A DNA stretch of 56,942 nt, taken from CAYVQZ01 sp964453435. Its GTDB lineage: Bacteria; Abyssobacteria; SURF-5. Of this stretch, positions 1-7,522 are shown piece after piece; the stretch's first letter is position 1, and each line of letters begins with the position of its first letter. The notes beneath the pieces are model-generated. The model saw only the letters and a list, made by a program, of their open reading frames with translations, did no database searches and was not told where the DNA came from. A program made the translations under genes and the position numbers. The stretch covers positions 1-56,942 of the forward strand of contig CAYVQZ010000033.1 of NCBI GenBank assembly GCA_964453435.1. Direction: 5' to 3'.

Positions 1-48
1 GTAGAGGACATTTCTATCGGGCGTACCAGAGGACATTATCATCCGGCG
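1..48. repeat. two 25-bp-spaced direct repeats, possible transposon end
   Basis: The word AGAGGACATT occurs at 3-12 and again at 28-37, each followed about six bases later by a CGGGCG/CCGGCG-like word. Closely spaced repeats of this kind resemble the ends of some DDE transposons, but no transposase is visible and the window edge cuts the element. The assignment is inference only. Confidence 0.25.
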
Positions 49-70
49 ACAACACTTCGAGAGGTTTTCG

Positions 71-99
71 TTGACAATCCTTTCCGTTTATGGTAGCCT
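71..99 (+). promoter_or_regulatory. candidate sigma-70 promoter of the HDOD gene
   Basis: A perfect -35 hexamer TTGACA (71-76) is followed after 17 bp by TAGCCT (94-99), which keeps only T1, A2 and T6 of the -10 consensus. The start codon of the HDOD gene lies about 50 bp further on. The -35 and spacing are good; the -10 is weak. Confidence 0.4.
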
Positions 100-149
100 A
101 GCGTTCAAATTATTTTTTCCTCTTCCAATACAAAGTTAATTAAAAAGCA

Positions 150-1475
150 ATGGCAAAGAAGAAAATCGGAGAGTTGTTGGTGGAGAGCGGGTATGTGACG
201 ACCCAGCAGGTGGAACACGCCCTGTCTTTGCAGAAAAAGCGCAAAGACAGGATTTGCGCCATCTTGATGGACCTTGGTTATTTGAGCGAACAGGCGTTCC
301 TCGAGTTTCTTGGCTCGATGCCCGGAATAGCAAGCATTGACCTTGGGGGATACGAAATAGAAAGAGGGATCATTGATATAATTCCCGGAGACATGGCACG
401 GCGCCTGGAGGTTTTGCCAATCGGAAAAATCGGGAAACTGTTGACCATCGCGATGGTGTGTCCGATTGACGAAGCGGGAAGGGAGGAGCTCGAGCACACA
501 ACGGGCTTGAAGGTGCGGCCGGTACTGTGTGGCCGCGGCTCGGTTCTGAAATCGATTGAGCGATATTACCGTCAGCCCGAGAGTCCCGAGCCGGAGGCTA
601 TTGAAAAGGCGGAGGAGGACCTGTCGGCACTGGCGGGAACGCTGAAGCTTGGCCGCGTCGCCAAGCTTGTCAAGGAGATAGAGGAGCTTCCGACGCTTCC
701 TGACATCGTCAGCGCCATCTCAGCGATCGTGAATGATCCTAAATCTTCTGCCTCCGACTTGGGAAAGGTGATTTCGACCGACGGCGCGCTGTCGGCAAAA
801 ATCCTCAAAATTGCGAATTCTCCCGCATTCGGCTTTTCACGGAAAATCTCCGATATTAATCACGCAGTGGCTCTCCTCGGGTTCAGGGAAACGCAAGCGA
901 TAGCGGTATCCATCTCAATTTTCGATCTTCTGATTGGTAAGACCGACTTTGATTTTAAGGGGTATTGGAACCACTCGTTTGCCTGTGCAACTCTGGCCAA
1001 ATTGATTTCCGTCAATCTCAAAAAGCATTCGGCTGATTTAGCGTTTGTTGCCGGGCTGCTTCATGATGTCGGAAAGCTCGTCTTGGCCATCAACCTCCGC
1101 GGCAAGCTTGAAAAGGCGGCAGCGCTCCATTCCGGCGCTGGAACAAGCCCGATAGAGGCAGAGGAAGAAATTTTGGGAATCAATCACGCTGAGGTTGGCT
1201 ATCTGCTTGGAGAACATTGGTTGTTGCCCCAGGCGTTGACCAGCGCTATTCGTTATCATCATAGCCCTGAATTGGACCCCGACCCGCAGAGCCTTGCGCC
1301 TGTCGTATATGTGGGCAATATTTTTTCGAAGATGAGCGCAGCCGACCTGCAGGCCTTGGATGCGTTCGAACCCGGGGTTCGGAATGCCCTTCGGAGTTTG
1401 GGTGTCTCGGAGCAGGCCTTTCGAAAAACCATCGAGCTTTTCTCCGGGGTGGCCTCCGACATTTCGGTGTTCTGA
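150..1475 (+). CDS. HDOD-domain signalling protein with MshEN/GspE N-terminal domain
   Basis: This 441-residue protein combines two known folds. Residues about 1-145 look like the N-terminal domain of type II secretion/type IV pilus ATPases (MshEN), with the usual KIGELLVESG start and a later RPVLCG segment; in several relatives this domain binds cyclic di-GMP. Residues about 165-380 form an HDOD domain, with the ELPTLPDIV entry, the ILKIANSPAFG helix and the LLHDVGKL segment that recalls HD phosphohydrolases. HDOD proteins generally act as signalling scaffolds rather than hydrolases. The ATPase part of a secretion protein is absent, so this is a regulator, perhaps a c-di-GMP receptor. A TTGACA promoter lies just upstream. 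No strong Shine-Dalgarno is visible. A flavodoxin gene follows after about 50 bp. Confidence 0.85.
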   Translation: MAKKKIGELLVESGYVTTQQVEHALSLQKKRKDRICAILMDLGYLSEQAFLEFLGSMPGIASIDLGGYEIERGIIDIIPGDMARRLEVLPIGKIGKLLTIAMVCPIDEAGREELEHTTGLKVRPVLCGRGSVLKSIERYYRQPESPEPEAIEKAEEDLSALAGTLKLGRVAKLVKEIEELPTLPDIVSAISAIVNDPKSSASDLGKVISTDGALSAKILKIANSPAFGFSRKISDINHAVALLGFRETQAIAVSISIFDLLIGKTDFDFKGYWNHSFACATLAKLISVNLKKHSADLAFVAGLLHDVGKLVLAINLRGKLEKAAALHSGAGTSPIEAEEEILGINHAEVGYLLGEHWLLPQALTSAIRYHHSPELDPDPQSLAPVVYVGNIFSKMSAADLQALDAFEPGVRNALRSLGVSEQAFRKTIELFSGVASDISVF

Positions 1476-1529
1476 AATTCAGGGAGCGAAAACATCGGCA
1501 TGCATCCGTCAAAATGGAGGAAGAAAGCT

Positions 1530-2009
1530 ATGGCGGCGAAAGTGCTTGTGCTTTATTTCACCAGGACCGGGAACACAAAGGCTATGGCTGAAATTATAGC
1601 TGATGCGGCAGAAAAGGAACAGGTGGAAGTCGTGCTGAAGGATGTCGAGGATGCCAGACCACAGGAGATGCTTGATTTCGATGCAATTATAGCAGGTTCC
1701 CCAACCTATTATGGCGGGATGGCGGGAAAAATGAAGGAATTTCTCGATGCCAGCGTTGCACATCATGGCCGGCTCGCCGGCAAAATAGGCGCTGCATTCT
1801 CTTCGTCCGCCAACATCGGTGGAGGAAACGAGACAACGATTCTTGGCATTGTACAAGCGTTCCTGATTCACGGGATGATTATTCAGGGAACCGCCGATGG
1901 CGACCACTACGGGCCGGTCTCAATCGATACCCCGGATGCAAGGGTTACATCTCAGTGCGAAGCCTTGGGCCGACGCGTCGCCGTGCTGGCCAAACGACTA
2001 TTCTCTTGA
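1530..2009 (+). CDS. flavodoxin-fold NAD(P)H-dependent oxidoreductase (WrbA-like)
   Basis: The 159-residue protein has a flavodoxin fold. The FMN phosphate-binding loop TRTGNTKAMA lies near residues 10-19, and the SPTYYGGMAGKMKEFLD segment is typical of flavodoxins and WrbA-type quinone reductases that contact the isoalloxazine ring. The later GGGNETT segment also fits. I chose ATG 1530 because a GGAGGAAG ribosome site ends 6 bp before it; a longer frame from 1500 has no such site. It probably carries low-potential electrons or reduces quinones. It lacks the long insertion of true tetrameric WrbA, so a plain flavodoxin is equally possible. Confidence 0.8.
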   Translation: MAAKVLVLYFTRTGNTKAMAEIIADAAEKEQVEVVLKDVEDARPQEMLDFDAIIAGSPTYYGGMAGKMKEFLDASVAHHGRLAGKIGAAFSSSANIGGGNETTILGIVQAFLIHGMIIQGTADGDHYGPVSIDTPDARVTSQCEALGRRVAVLAKRLFS

Positions 2010-2244
2010 TTGAACCATCAGCGTCCGCAATGCCGGGAGACGCCAAAGGGACCTTGACGACAAATTCGTAATTCCGGTCGCTCTCCGTCGTTATTTTTCC
2101 GATTATCTCTCCAATTTAACATCGCTGTAACTCTTTTGTCATCAAAGGCTTTCAATTGAACCACCTTTTCTTCTCAATTGGCATATAATCTGCAATCCTT
2201 TGCGCAAGAAGTTTCCCGGCTGTTAGGTAGAAGGGAGGTTTCCT

Positions 2245-2538
2245 ATGGGTTGGTCGATAGTATTTGAATGCACAAAAGCTCTTTCGGAAGCGTATCGGTT
2301 CTGCGCTTCTCATCCGGAAGCGGTATCCCTTGGCGGTCTGATGCTGTTCCTCATATTGAGGCACAAGCTGAAGGCGGCGCTAATTCTGGCATTTGCGGTG
2401 ACATTGTGTTTTGGAAACTATTTCATGTTTTCGGAGCATCATGCTCTCGCATTGCCAATTATTTACTCCGCCGGACTGGCAGGGGCCTCTATTTTCCTGT
2501 TGTTGCTGCTTGTGTACCAGTTTATTGATTCGGTATAG
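2245..2538 (+). CDS. small membrane protein, hypothetical
   Basis: The 97-residue protein has two clear hydrophobic segments, about residues 30-57 and 68-92, with a short loop between them. I recognise no family. A GGGAGG ribosome-binding site stands about 7 bp before the ATG, and a perfect TATAAT (2184-2189) lies about 55 bp upstream, although a well-spaced -35 is not visible. An 8-bp inverted repeat (GCCATGCC at 2572-2579, GGCATGGC at 2603-2610) lies between this gene and the convergent lipoprotein gene. Coding status rests on the ribosome site and composition only. Confidence 0.55.
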   Translation: MGWSIVFECTKALSEAYRFCASHPEAVSLGGLMLFLILRHKLKAALILAFAVTLCFGNYFMFSEHHALALPIIYSAGLAGASIFLLLLLVYQFIDSV

Positions 2539-2613
2539 CAGTGTGCGTGAGACCTCTTGCGGAGTGAAAGCGCCATGCCAAAGTTGTTGGGGGTGGCTTG
2601 TCGGCATGGCATC

Positions 2614-3627
2614 TTACGAGCCGGCTGATTCCTCAATCTCCCGAATCCAACCGTACACCTGTTGATCGGCGCCGCCCAGCTCGAGGTATTTCTTGTAATA
2701 TTCAAGCGCCTTGTCGTCGTCTACGAGGTGGTCGTCGTAAATGATGCCGAGGTTAATGTAAACATCGGGCAGCTCGGGATTGAGTCGCTGAGCTTCGGTC
2801 AACTCGCGAACGGCGTCCTCGTAAAGCTCGAGATGCTTGTAGATTTCTCCGAGATTGCAGTGTGCGACGGCGTTCTCAGGGTCCACGCGGATCGCTATCT
2901 TGAGGGCCTCCGCTGCTCGCGCATATTGTTGCGAATCGTGGTATATTCGGGCGAGGTCGATATAGCAGGCCGCACACCTTTGCGCGACGCCGGTCTTCTC
3001 CTGCGAGGCCGAGTATAGAGACTCAACCCTTTGTTGCAGCGTTGTGAGTTCGTCATATTCAAGTCTCTCCAGGAAGTCCGCCTCCTCATCCAAACCCAGG
3101 AACTTGCGAATGCTTGCAACATGCGCCGCCTTTTTCGCACTGGCTCCGCTGTCAGGAGGTTCCTGCGGCTGGTCGGTCATCTCCCGCTCTGCCTTCGTCT
3201 GGTCCATCTTTTCCGCGGGCGGGGAGAGCCTTCGTTCCAGGAAAGTGAAAAACGCATCTCGTATTTGGATATCGGTTTGGTTCGGGAGGAACTTGCGCTT
3301 GGTTTTCGCAACAAGCTTGACCCGGGTGGTCTGCTCATCGAGTTTCGCGACGTAAGCGGTAACGGCGCCCGCGTCATCCGGCTTTTTAAACATGATTATG
3401 CCGTCGTTGTACTTGACGAGCTTGGCGCTGGTGTTGTCGAGCTCTCTCAGGGAATCCACAGCGGCTCGAAACGTGGTGTCGTAATCTGTTTCGTATGTCC
3501 GCTCGTTCTCGGAGGACCTCAGCAAATTGACCTCGGGGCCTCGGGGCGCTCGAGCGCTCTTTCCCGTGCCGCATCCGGAAAGCGACAGCAAAAAAATCAT
3601 GAAGCACGCCTGTGCAACTTGTCTCAT
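2614..3627 (-). CDS. TPR lipoprotein
   Basis: The start at 3627 gives a 337-residue protein with a lipoprotein signal peptide; the lipobox LSGC places the lipidated cysteine at residue 19. A CAGGAG site precedes this ATG by 9 bp, whereas the longer upstream reading frame has no signal and probably is not translated. Residues about 35-150 form an unrecognised domain. After a charged linker, residues about 190-335 carry at least three TPR units, seen in the repeated Ala-hydrophobic pattern around AVAHCNLGEIYKHLELYEDA and PDVYINLGIIY. It is probably an outer-membrane-anchored scaffold. The substrate or partner cannot be read from context. Confidence 0.8.
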   Translation of the reverse strand: MRQVAQACFMIFLLSLSGCGTGKSARAPRGPEVNLLRSSENERTYETDYDTTFRAAVDSLRELDNTSAKLVKYNDGIIMFKKPDDAGAVTAYVAKLDEQTTRVKLVAKTKRKFLPNQTDIQIRDAFFTFLERRLSPPAEKMDQTKAEREMTDQPQEPPDSGASAKKAAHVASIRKFLGLDEEADFLERLEYDELTTLQQRVESLYSASQEKTGVAQRCAACYIDLARIYHDSQQYARAAEALKIAIRVDPENAVAHCNLGEIYKHLELYEDAVRELTEAQRLNPELPDVYINLGIIYDDHLVDDDKALEYYKKYLELGGADQQVYGWIREIEESAGS

Positions 3628-4177
3628 GCAGTAAATCTCCTGAGTGAACCGGTAAACCTGTAATGTTGTGAGTCCTGCTTTTTGCGCGGCAACCAGAAGC
3701 CTCCTGCCACCTTGTCGTTTGGATTTCTGAACAGCTTCGCGAATGCTTTGCGCCAATGCCTGTGAGCCTGTCTCACGATTGGGCAATCAGCGCTTCGCAG
3801 GCGTTTCGCCAATTTACGAGTCCCTAAAAAGACAGGAGTTTTTCGTAATTGGGTACAGCGAGTGTTTGCGACAATTTCATATGGCGGTTCTCTGCTCCGG
3901 GGTAGCCCCGAATCCACGACGCTTCGCGTCCGTGGATCGTGGGACCGTCCCTTCGCAAGTAATTATCGGACAGTCTCGCAACCCCTTTCGCCGGGGTTTC
4001 GGCACAATGCGCAACCGTCGGACGGATTCGCTGCGCGCACGCCGGTTGTTCCGCTCCGGATCCTTCCGGCTGGTCAATCAACCTCTGAATGGCCGAAACG
4101 AGGGCCCCGTCCCGGCTTTGCACAAAGCCTTCGTGGCTGTCGCCGCGGTTTCCGCTTAAACGGAATTTTTACATCTG
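3628..4177. other. 550-bp gene-free spacer with degenerate repeat copies
   Basis: I see no convincing gene here; the frames on both strands lack ribosome sites and resemble no family. The stretch contains CCTGTCTCACGATTGGG (3767-3783), which recurs with changes at 4547, 26321 and 26446, and GTCCCTTCGCAAGTA near 3950, which recurs with changes near 42890. It is probably an accumulation of decayed repeats. Confidence 0.4.
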
Positions 4178-4504
4178 TCAGGGTGCGGCTTCTTCGGTTT
4201 TCAGTCTGGTGGCAACCCGGTCGAGGGAGTACGCAATCTTCTCGTTTGATCGTGAATGCTCCAGGATCGCCACTGCGATTTGATGATTGGATTGGGCGAT
4301 TTGCCGAAGGCCATCTGCAATTTGGCCGGCGACCTTATCGAGAGCAAGGTCTTTCGCCACCTCGGCAGCCTTAACCGCGGGAGGAACAGCGTCTTCCCCC
4401 GCAGCGCCGGCCTCTCTGGCCCGCAGATGTGGAATCACGAGATTCGCAACAAGGGCGATCAGAATAAGGGCCAGGAGATAATTGGTCAGCTTCTCGTTCT
4501 TCAT
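4178..4504 (-). CDS. single-pass membrane protein, hypothetical
   Basis: From ATG 4504 the product is 108 residues with one N-terminal transmembrane helix (about residues 7-25, rich in Leu, Ile and Ala). A helical, Ala- and Gln-rich cytoplasmic or periplasmic part follows and could form a coiled coil. An AAAGGGG site lies about 8 bp before this ATG, and a frame starting 12 codons earlier lacks one. No family is recognised. It lies between two other small envelope proteins. Confidence 0.6.
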   Translation of the reverse strand: MKNEKLTNYLLALILIALVANLVIPHLRAREAGAAGEDAVPPAVKAAEVAKDLALDKVAGQIADGLRQIAQSNHQIAVAILEHSRSNEKIAYSLDRVATRLKTEEAAP

Positions 4505-4577
4505 TTCTTCAACCCCTTTCGTAAAACCGGCACACAACACTTAGTATCTGTCCCACGGTTTGGTAATCCAGCCTTGT

Positions 4578-5066
4578 TCAGTTCAATATCCTGTGCATCT
4601 CCACAGCAGTCAAAATATGGGGCACTCTTGCTGGAGGGATAGCCTTCCAGTCAGTTTCTTGAATCGTTTCCGAGGCGGCGTATCCCTTGAACACAACGCG
4701 AAAGCCTCCTTTCGGATTTGTGTGGTCGGTCGGAATCTGTGCGATTATTTTCACACCATTTACCCTGTTAGGCCATTCCCAACTCTTCGAGACCCTCATG
4801 GTTTTCATAACGTCCGAAAAAATCCCGTGCCGCAAGCCGGCCGGCGTGGGCTTGTAGTTGGCGCAAAGAAGCACAACGAGCGTTTTTCCGTTCTTTGTGT
4901 CAATCTCCATGCCAGCTAGTCGGGGAGTGTTATAATTTGTCTTTTCGCCCAAAGCCTTTGTGAGCGCTCGTGTGAGGATGTCGATATCTTTGTCCGGAGC
5001 GGAAGCGGGAGTGGTCAGCGTCATCAACGTGACCATTGCCGCTATTGCATTTTTTAGGGCGATCAT
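4578..5066 (-). CDS. exported protein, hypothetical
   Basis: The 162-residue product begins with a short signal peptide (hydrophobic core IAAMVTLMTL, probable cleavage after ASA near residue 23). The mature part is a compact alpha/beta domain with the segments KTLVVLLCANY and NGVKIIAQIPTDH. I recognise no domain. The secretion signal and even composition argue for a real gene. Confidence 0.6.
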   Translation of the reverse strand: MIALKNAIAAMVTLMTLTTPASAPDKDIDILTRALTKALGEKTNYNTPRLAGMEIDTKNGKTLVVLLCANYKPTPAGLRHGIFSDVMKTMRVSKSWEWPNRVNGVKIIAQIPTDHTNPKGGFRVVFKGYAASETIQETDWKAIPPARVPHILTAVEMHRILN

Positions 5067-5213
5067 AAGTCGTGCAAATTATGGCATGGAACGAACCCTC
5101 GGCGCCATAGAATTATTGACACCGTTCCGAGGTTCCGTCATGCAAGGAATGTGAAGAATAACCCTCCACGGACGGAGCCACGCAGTGCTCATTAAAATTC
5201 ATATATCTCTTCT

Positions 5214-5987
5214 TCAAACGACTTCCGTTGGAATCTCCGACTCCTCCGAAGTCAATTCCAGGAAGACATCCTCGAGGTTTCGGTCCTGCTTCGCCTTGAT
5301 CTCGTCAACGGTTCCCAACGCTATGAGCCTTCCTCTGTGGATGATACCGACCCTGTCGGCGATCTCTTCCGCTATGCTGAGGGTGTGAGTCGACATAAAG
5401 ATGCTCACGCCCTCATGTGTTTTCGTCCGCAAATAGTCTTTGACGAACCTGATGCTCTTCGGGTCGAGACCGACCCACGGCTCATCGACGATGACGACCC
5501 GTGGCGCGTGCAGAAATGTGGCGCTGAATATCAATTTCTGTCGCATTCCGTGTGAGTAGTTTTCGGTGAGCTGGTCGGCATATTGTCGAATCTCGAACGT
5601 CTCGAGCAGGTGTTCAATTCGTTCATTCAGCATCGCTCCGTCAAGGTTATACATTCCCGCGACGAATCGCATAAATTCGCGTCCCGAGAGTCTTTCATAG
5701 AGGTAGGGGTGGTCCGGAATATATCCAATCGAGCGTTTAGCCTCGACAGGGTTCTCGGAGATATCGTGTCCCGCAATAAATGCGGTTCCGGATGTCGGAC
5801 GAAGCAATCCCGTCAATAGTTTTATCGTTGTCGTTTTGCCTGCTCCATTCGGGCCGAGAAAGCAGAAGAACTCGCCGGTCTTCACGGTCAAATTCAAGTT
5901 GTCGACGGCTCTTGTGGTTTGGAAAACTTTTGTCAGATTTCTCGTTTCGATAATCGGTCTCTTGATACGTGGTTCCGCAGTTTTCAT
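5214..5987 (-). CDS. ABC transporter ATP-binding protein (ABC-2 type)
   Basis: The 257-residue ATPase has all canonical elements: Walker A GPNGAGKTTT near residue 47, a signature loop YSHGMRQK in place of LSGGQ, and Walker B VVIVDEPWVGLDP with the H-loop MSTHTL. Sequence style matches the ABC-2 branch (NosF, CcmA or Na+ exporter ATPases), which needs a separate membrane subunit. None is encoded next to it, so the partner lies elsewhere. The gene starts 2 bp after the end of thiD2 and is the last gene of the uvrD-pheA-thiD2 operon. The deviation SHGMRQ from SGGMRQ is common in this branch. Confidence 0.9.
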   Translation of the reverse strand: MKTAEPRIKRPIIETRNLTKVFQTTRAVDNLNLTVKTGEFFCFLGPNGAGKTTTIKLLTGLLRPTSGTAFIAGHDISENPVEAKRSIGYIPDHPYLYERLSGREFMRFVAGMYNLDGAMLNERIEHLLETFEIRQYADQLTENYSHGMRQKLIFSATFLHAPRVVIVDEPWVGLDPKSIRFVKDYLRTKTHEGVSIFMSTHTLSIAEEIADRVGIIHRGRLIALGTVDEIKAKQDRNLEDVFLELTSEESEIPTEVV

Positions 5988-5989
5988 TG

Positions 5990-6421
5990 TTATTCCTTGG
6001 GTTCCTGCTCGAGACGCAGCCGGATGTCCTTCTCAATTGTATATGCAGCAAATCTCGCCCGTTTAAATTGTGCCGACGAGTCCGCCGAGACCAGCTTCGA
6101 GTACTCCTCGAGCACCCGCAGGGCTTCTTGGGCGCGGCGGAGATTAGCCGTCACCAAATGTGCGACACTCGATCGCGACAATTCAGAGCCCAGAGGAGCG
6201 GTAGCCCCCACGTCGTTATCGCTCTCTCTCGCACGTAAAAGTGCACGAGTGGCGCTCATGCCTTCGACTGTGCCGGTAACGCTGTGCCGCAGCTCTTTTA
6301 AACGGGCAGTCAGTTCCTTGTCATCGCAGCAGAGGCGCACGTATTCCTCGACTACCCGCAAACCTTCTCGGGCGCGATTTGCGTTTGCGTCGAGAATTCG
6401 AAAGATTTTGTCGTTCGTCAT
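5990..6421 (-). CDS. thiD2: stand-alone ThiD2-domain protein (thiamine biosynthesis)
   Basis: The 143-residue protein matches the ThiD2 domain, normally found N-terminal to ThiE (thiamine phosphate synthase). It opens with ILDANANRAREGLRVVEEY and contains a second related motif NLRRAQEALRVLEEYSKL near residue 92. In fused proteins the domain has been described as a hydroxymethylpyrimidine-phosphate kinase unrelated to classical ThiD. Here no ThiE part follows: the frame ends with EPKE and the ABC gene begins 2 bp later. It lies 18 bp after pheA in the same operon. The family assignment is firm; that it is a kinase on its own is inferred from the family. Confidence 0.85.
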   Translation of the reverse strand: MTNDKIFRILDANANRAREGLRVVEEYVRLCCDDKELTARLKELRHSVTGTVEGMSATRALLRARESDNDVGATAPLGSELSRSSVAHLVTANLRRAQEALRVLEEYSKLVSADSSAQFKRARFAAYTIEKDIRLRLEQEPKE

Positions 6422-6439
6422 TATTGGAAGCGCTCGCGC

Positions 6440-7522
6440 CTAATCGCCGCTGGGATAGGAGCCAAGGGTCTTGAGAAAAATGCAATTCCTGGCAGCTTCC
6501 TTGAGCGCGCGATCAAGGTGGTTGTCGTCCACATGGCCTTCCAAATCTACAAAAAAAACATATTCCCATGCTCTTTGGCGCGACGGCCTCGATTCAATAC
6601 GAGTCAGGTTAACGCAGTTTGAAGCGAACGTGTTGAGAATCTTGGACAGGGCGCCGACCTGATGGAGAATGGAGAACATGATGGATGTCTTATCCCTGCC
6701 TGTGGGTTCGGAAATCGAGTGGCCGATGATGAGGAAACGGGTATAGTTGTATGGACTGTCCTCGATTCTCCTCACGATCAGGTTCAGGTCATACAGTTCC
6801 GAGGCGAGTTCGTTTGCAATGGCCGCCGATTGGGGGTCCTTCGCCGCCAGTTCTGCTGCTTGCGTGGTGCTCGAGGTGGCGATGAGTTCCGCATGAGGGA
6901 CGTTTGCCTCGAGCCATTTCCGACATTGTCCGAAAGCCTGCGGATGTGAATAAATCTTTTTGAGGTCCTTCAACTGGCCCTTGGACATGAGATTCTGCGA
7001 TATCTCGAGCATGACCTCCGAGAAAATTTTCAGGTCCGATTCCATAAACATGTCGAGCGTATGGCTCACAATTCCTTCGGTTGAATTCTCTATGGGAACA
7101 ACTCCGTAATCGGCGTGGCCCTTTTGAACTTCAAGGAACACGTCAGAAATTGTGCGAGAGGGAACATAGGTGGTCGAGCTTCCGAACTTCTGGAGCGCAG
7201 CCAGATGCGAGAAGGTGCCGGGAGGACCCAGGTATGCTGCCGCAAGAGGCTTTTCAAGGCTGCGACTTGCTGATATGATTTCCTTGTATATTGATTTCAA
7301 AGCATCGCTGGTCAACGGGCCCGGATTCTTGGCGCATATTTGCTCCAGAATCTGGATCTCTCGGCCGGGGGCATACACATGGGCGTTCGCTTGTTCCTTC
7401 AGCTTGCCGATTTCAATCGCCGCACAGGCCCGTTCGTTGAGAAGCCTGATAATTTCATCGTCGATTTTATCTATCTTTTTGCGAATTTCTTCCACCGACA
7501 TGGACGACGGTCTCTCTTTCAC
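6440..7522 (-). CDS. pheA: bifunctional chorismate mutase/prephenate dehydratase
   Basis: The 360-residue P-protein converts chorismate to prephenate and then to phenylpyruvate for phenylalanine synthesis. Residues about 8-90 are an AroQ chorismate mutase (IRKKIDKIDDEIIRLLNERA). Residues about 95-270 are prephenate dehydratase (AYLGPPGTFSHLAA, VVPIENSTEG, and the TRFLIIG catalytic Thr-Arg-Phe). Residues about 280-355 are a C-terminal ACT domain (SIMFSILHQVGAL, and the ESRPSR motif that binds phenylalanine for feedback inhibition). The start overlaps the uvrD stop by 4 bp (ATGA), which suggests translational coupling; a second Met seven codons in is an alternative start. Confidence 0.95.
   Translation of the reverse strand: MKERPSSMSVEEIRKKIDKIDDEIIRLLNERACAAIEIGKLKEQANAHVYAPGREIQILEQICAKNPGPLTSDALKSIYKEIISASRSLEKPLAAAYLGPPGTFSHLAALQKFGSSTTYVPSRTISDVFLEVQKGHADYGVVPIENSTEGIVSHTLDMFMESDLKIFSEVMLEISQNLMSKGQLKDLKKIYSHPQAFGQCRKWLEANVPHAELIATSSTTQAAELAAKDPQSAAIANELASELYDLNLIVRRIEDSPYNYTRFLIIGHSISEPTGRDKTSIMFSILHQVGALSKILNTFASNCVNLTRIESRPSRQRAWEYVFFVDLEGHVDDNHLDRALKEAARNCIFLKTLGSYPSGD

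Noticed and set aside
2572..2610. A terminator between the small membrane protein and the TPR lipoprotein
   Set aside because: An 8-bp inverted repeat exists but neither strand has a T tract after it and the loop is 23 bases.
3031..3663. A 210-codon plus-strand frame
   Set aside because: It is antisense to the TPR lipoprotein gene and resembles no family.
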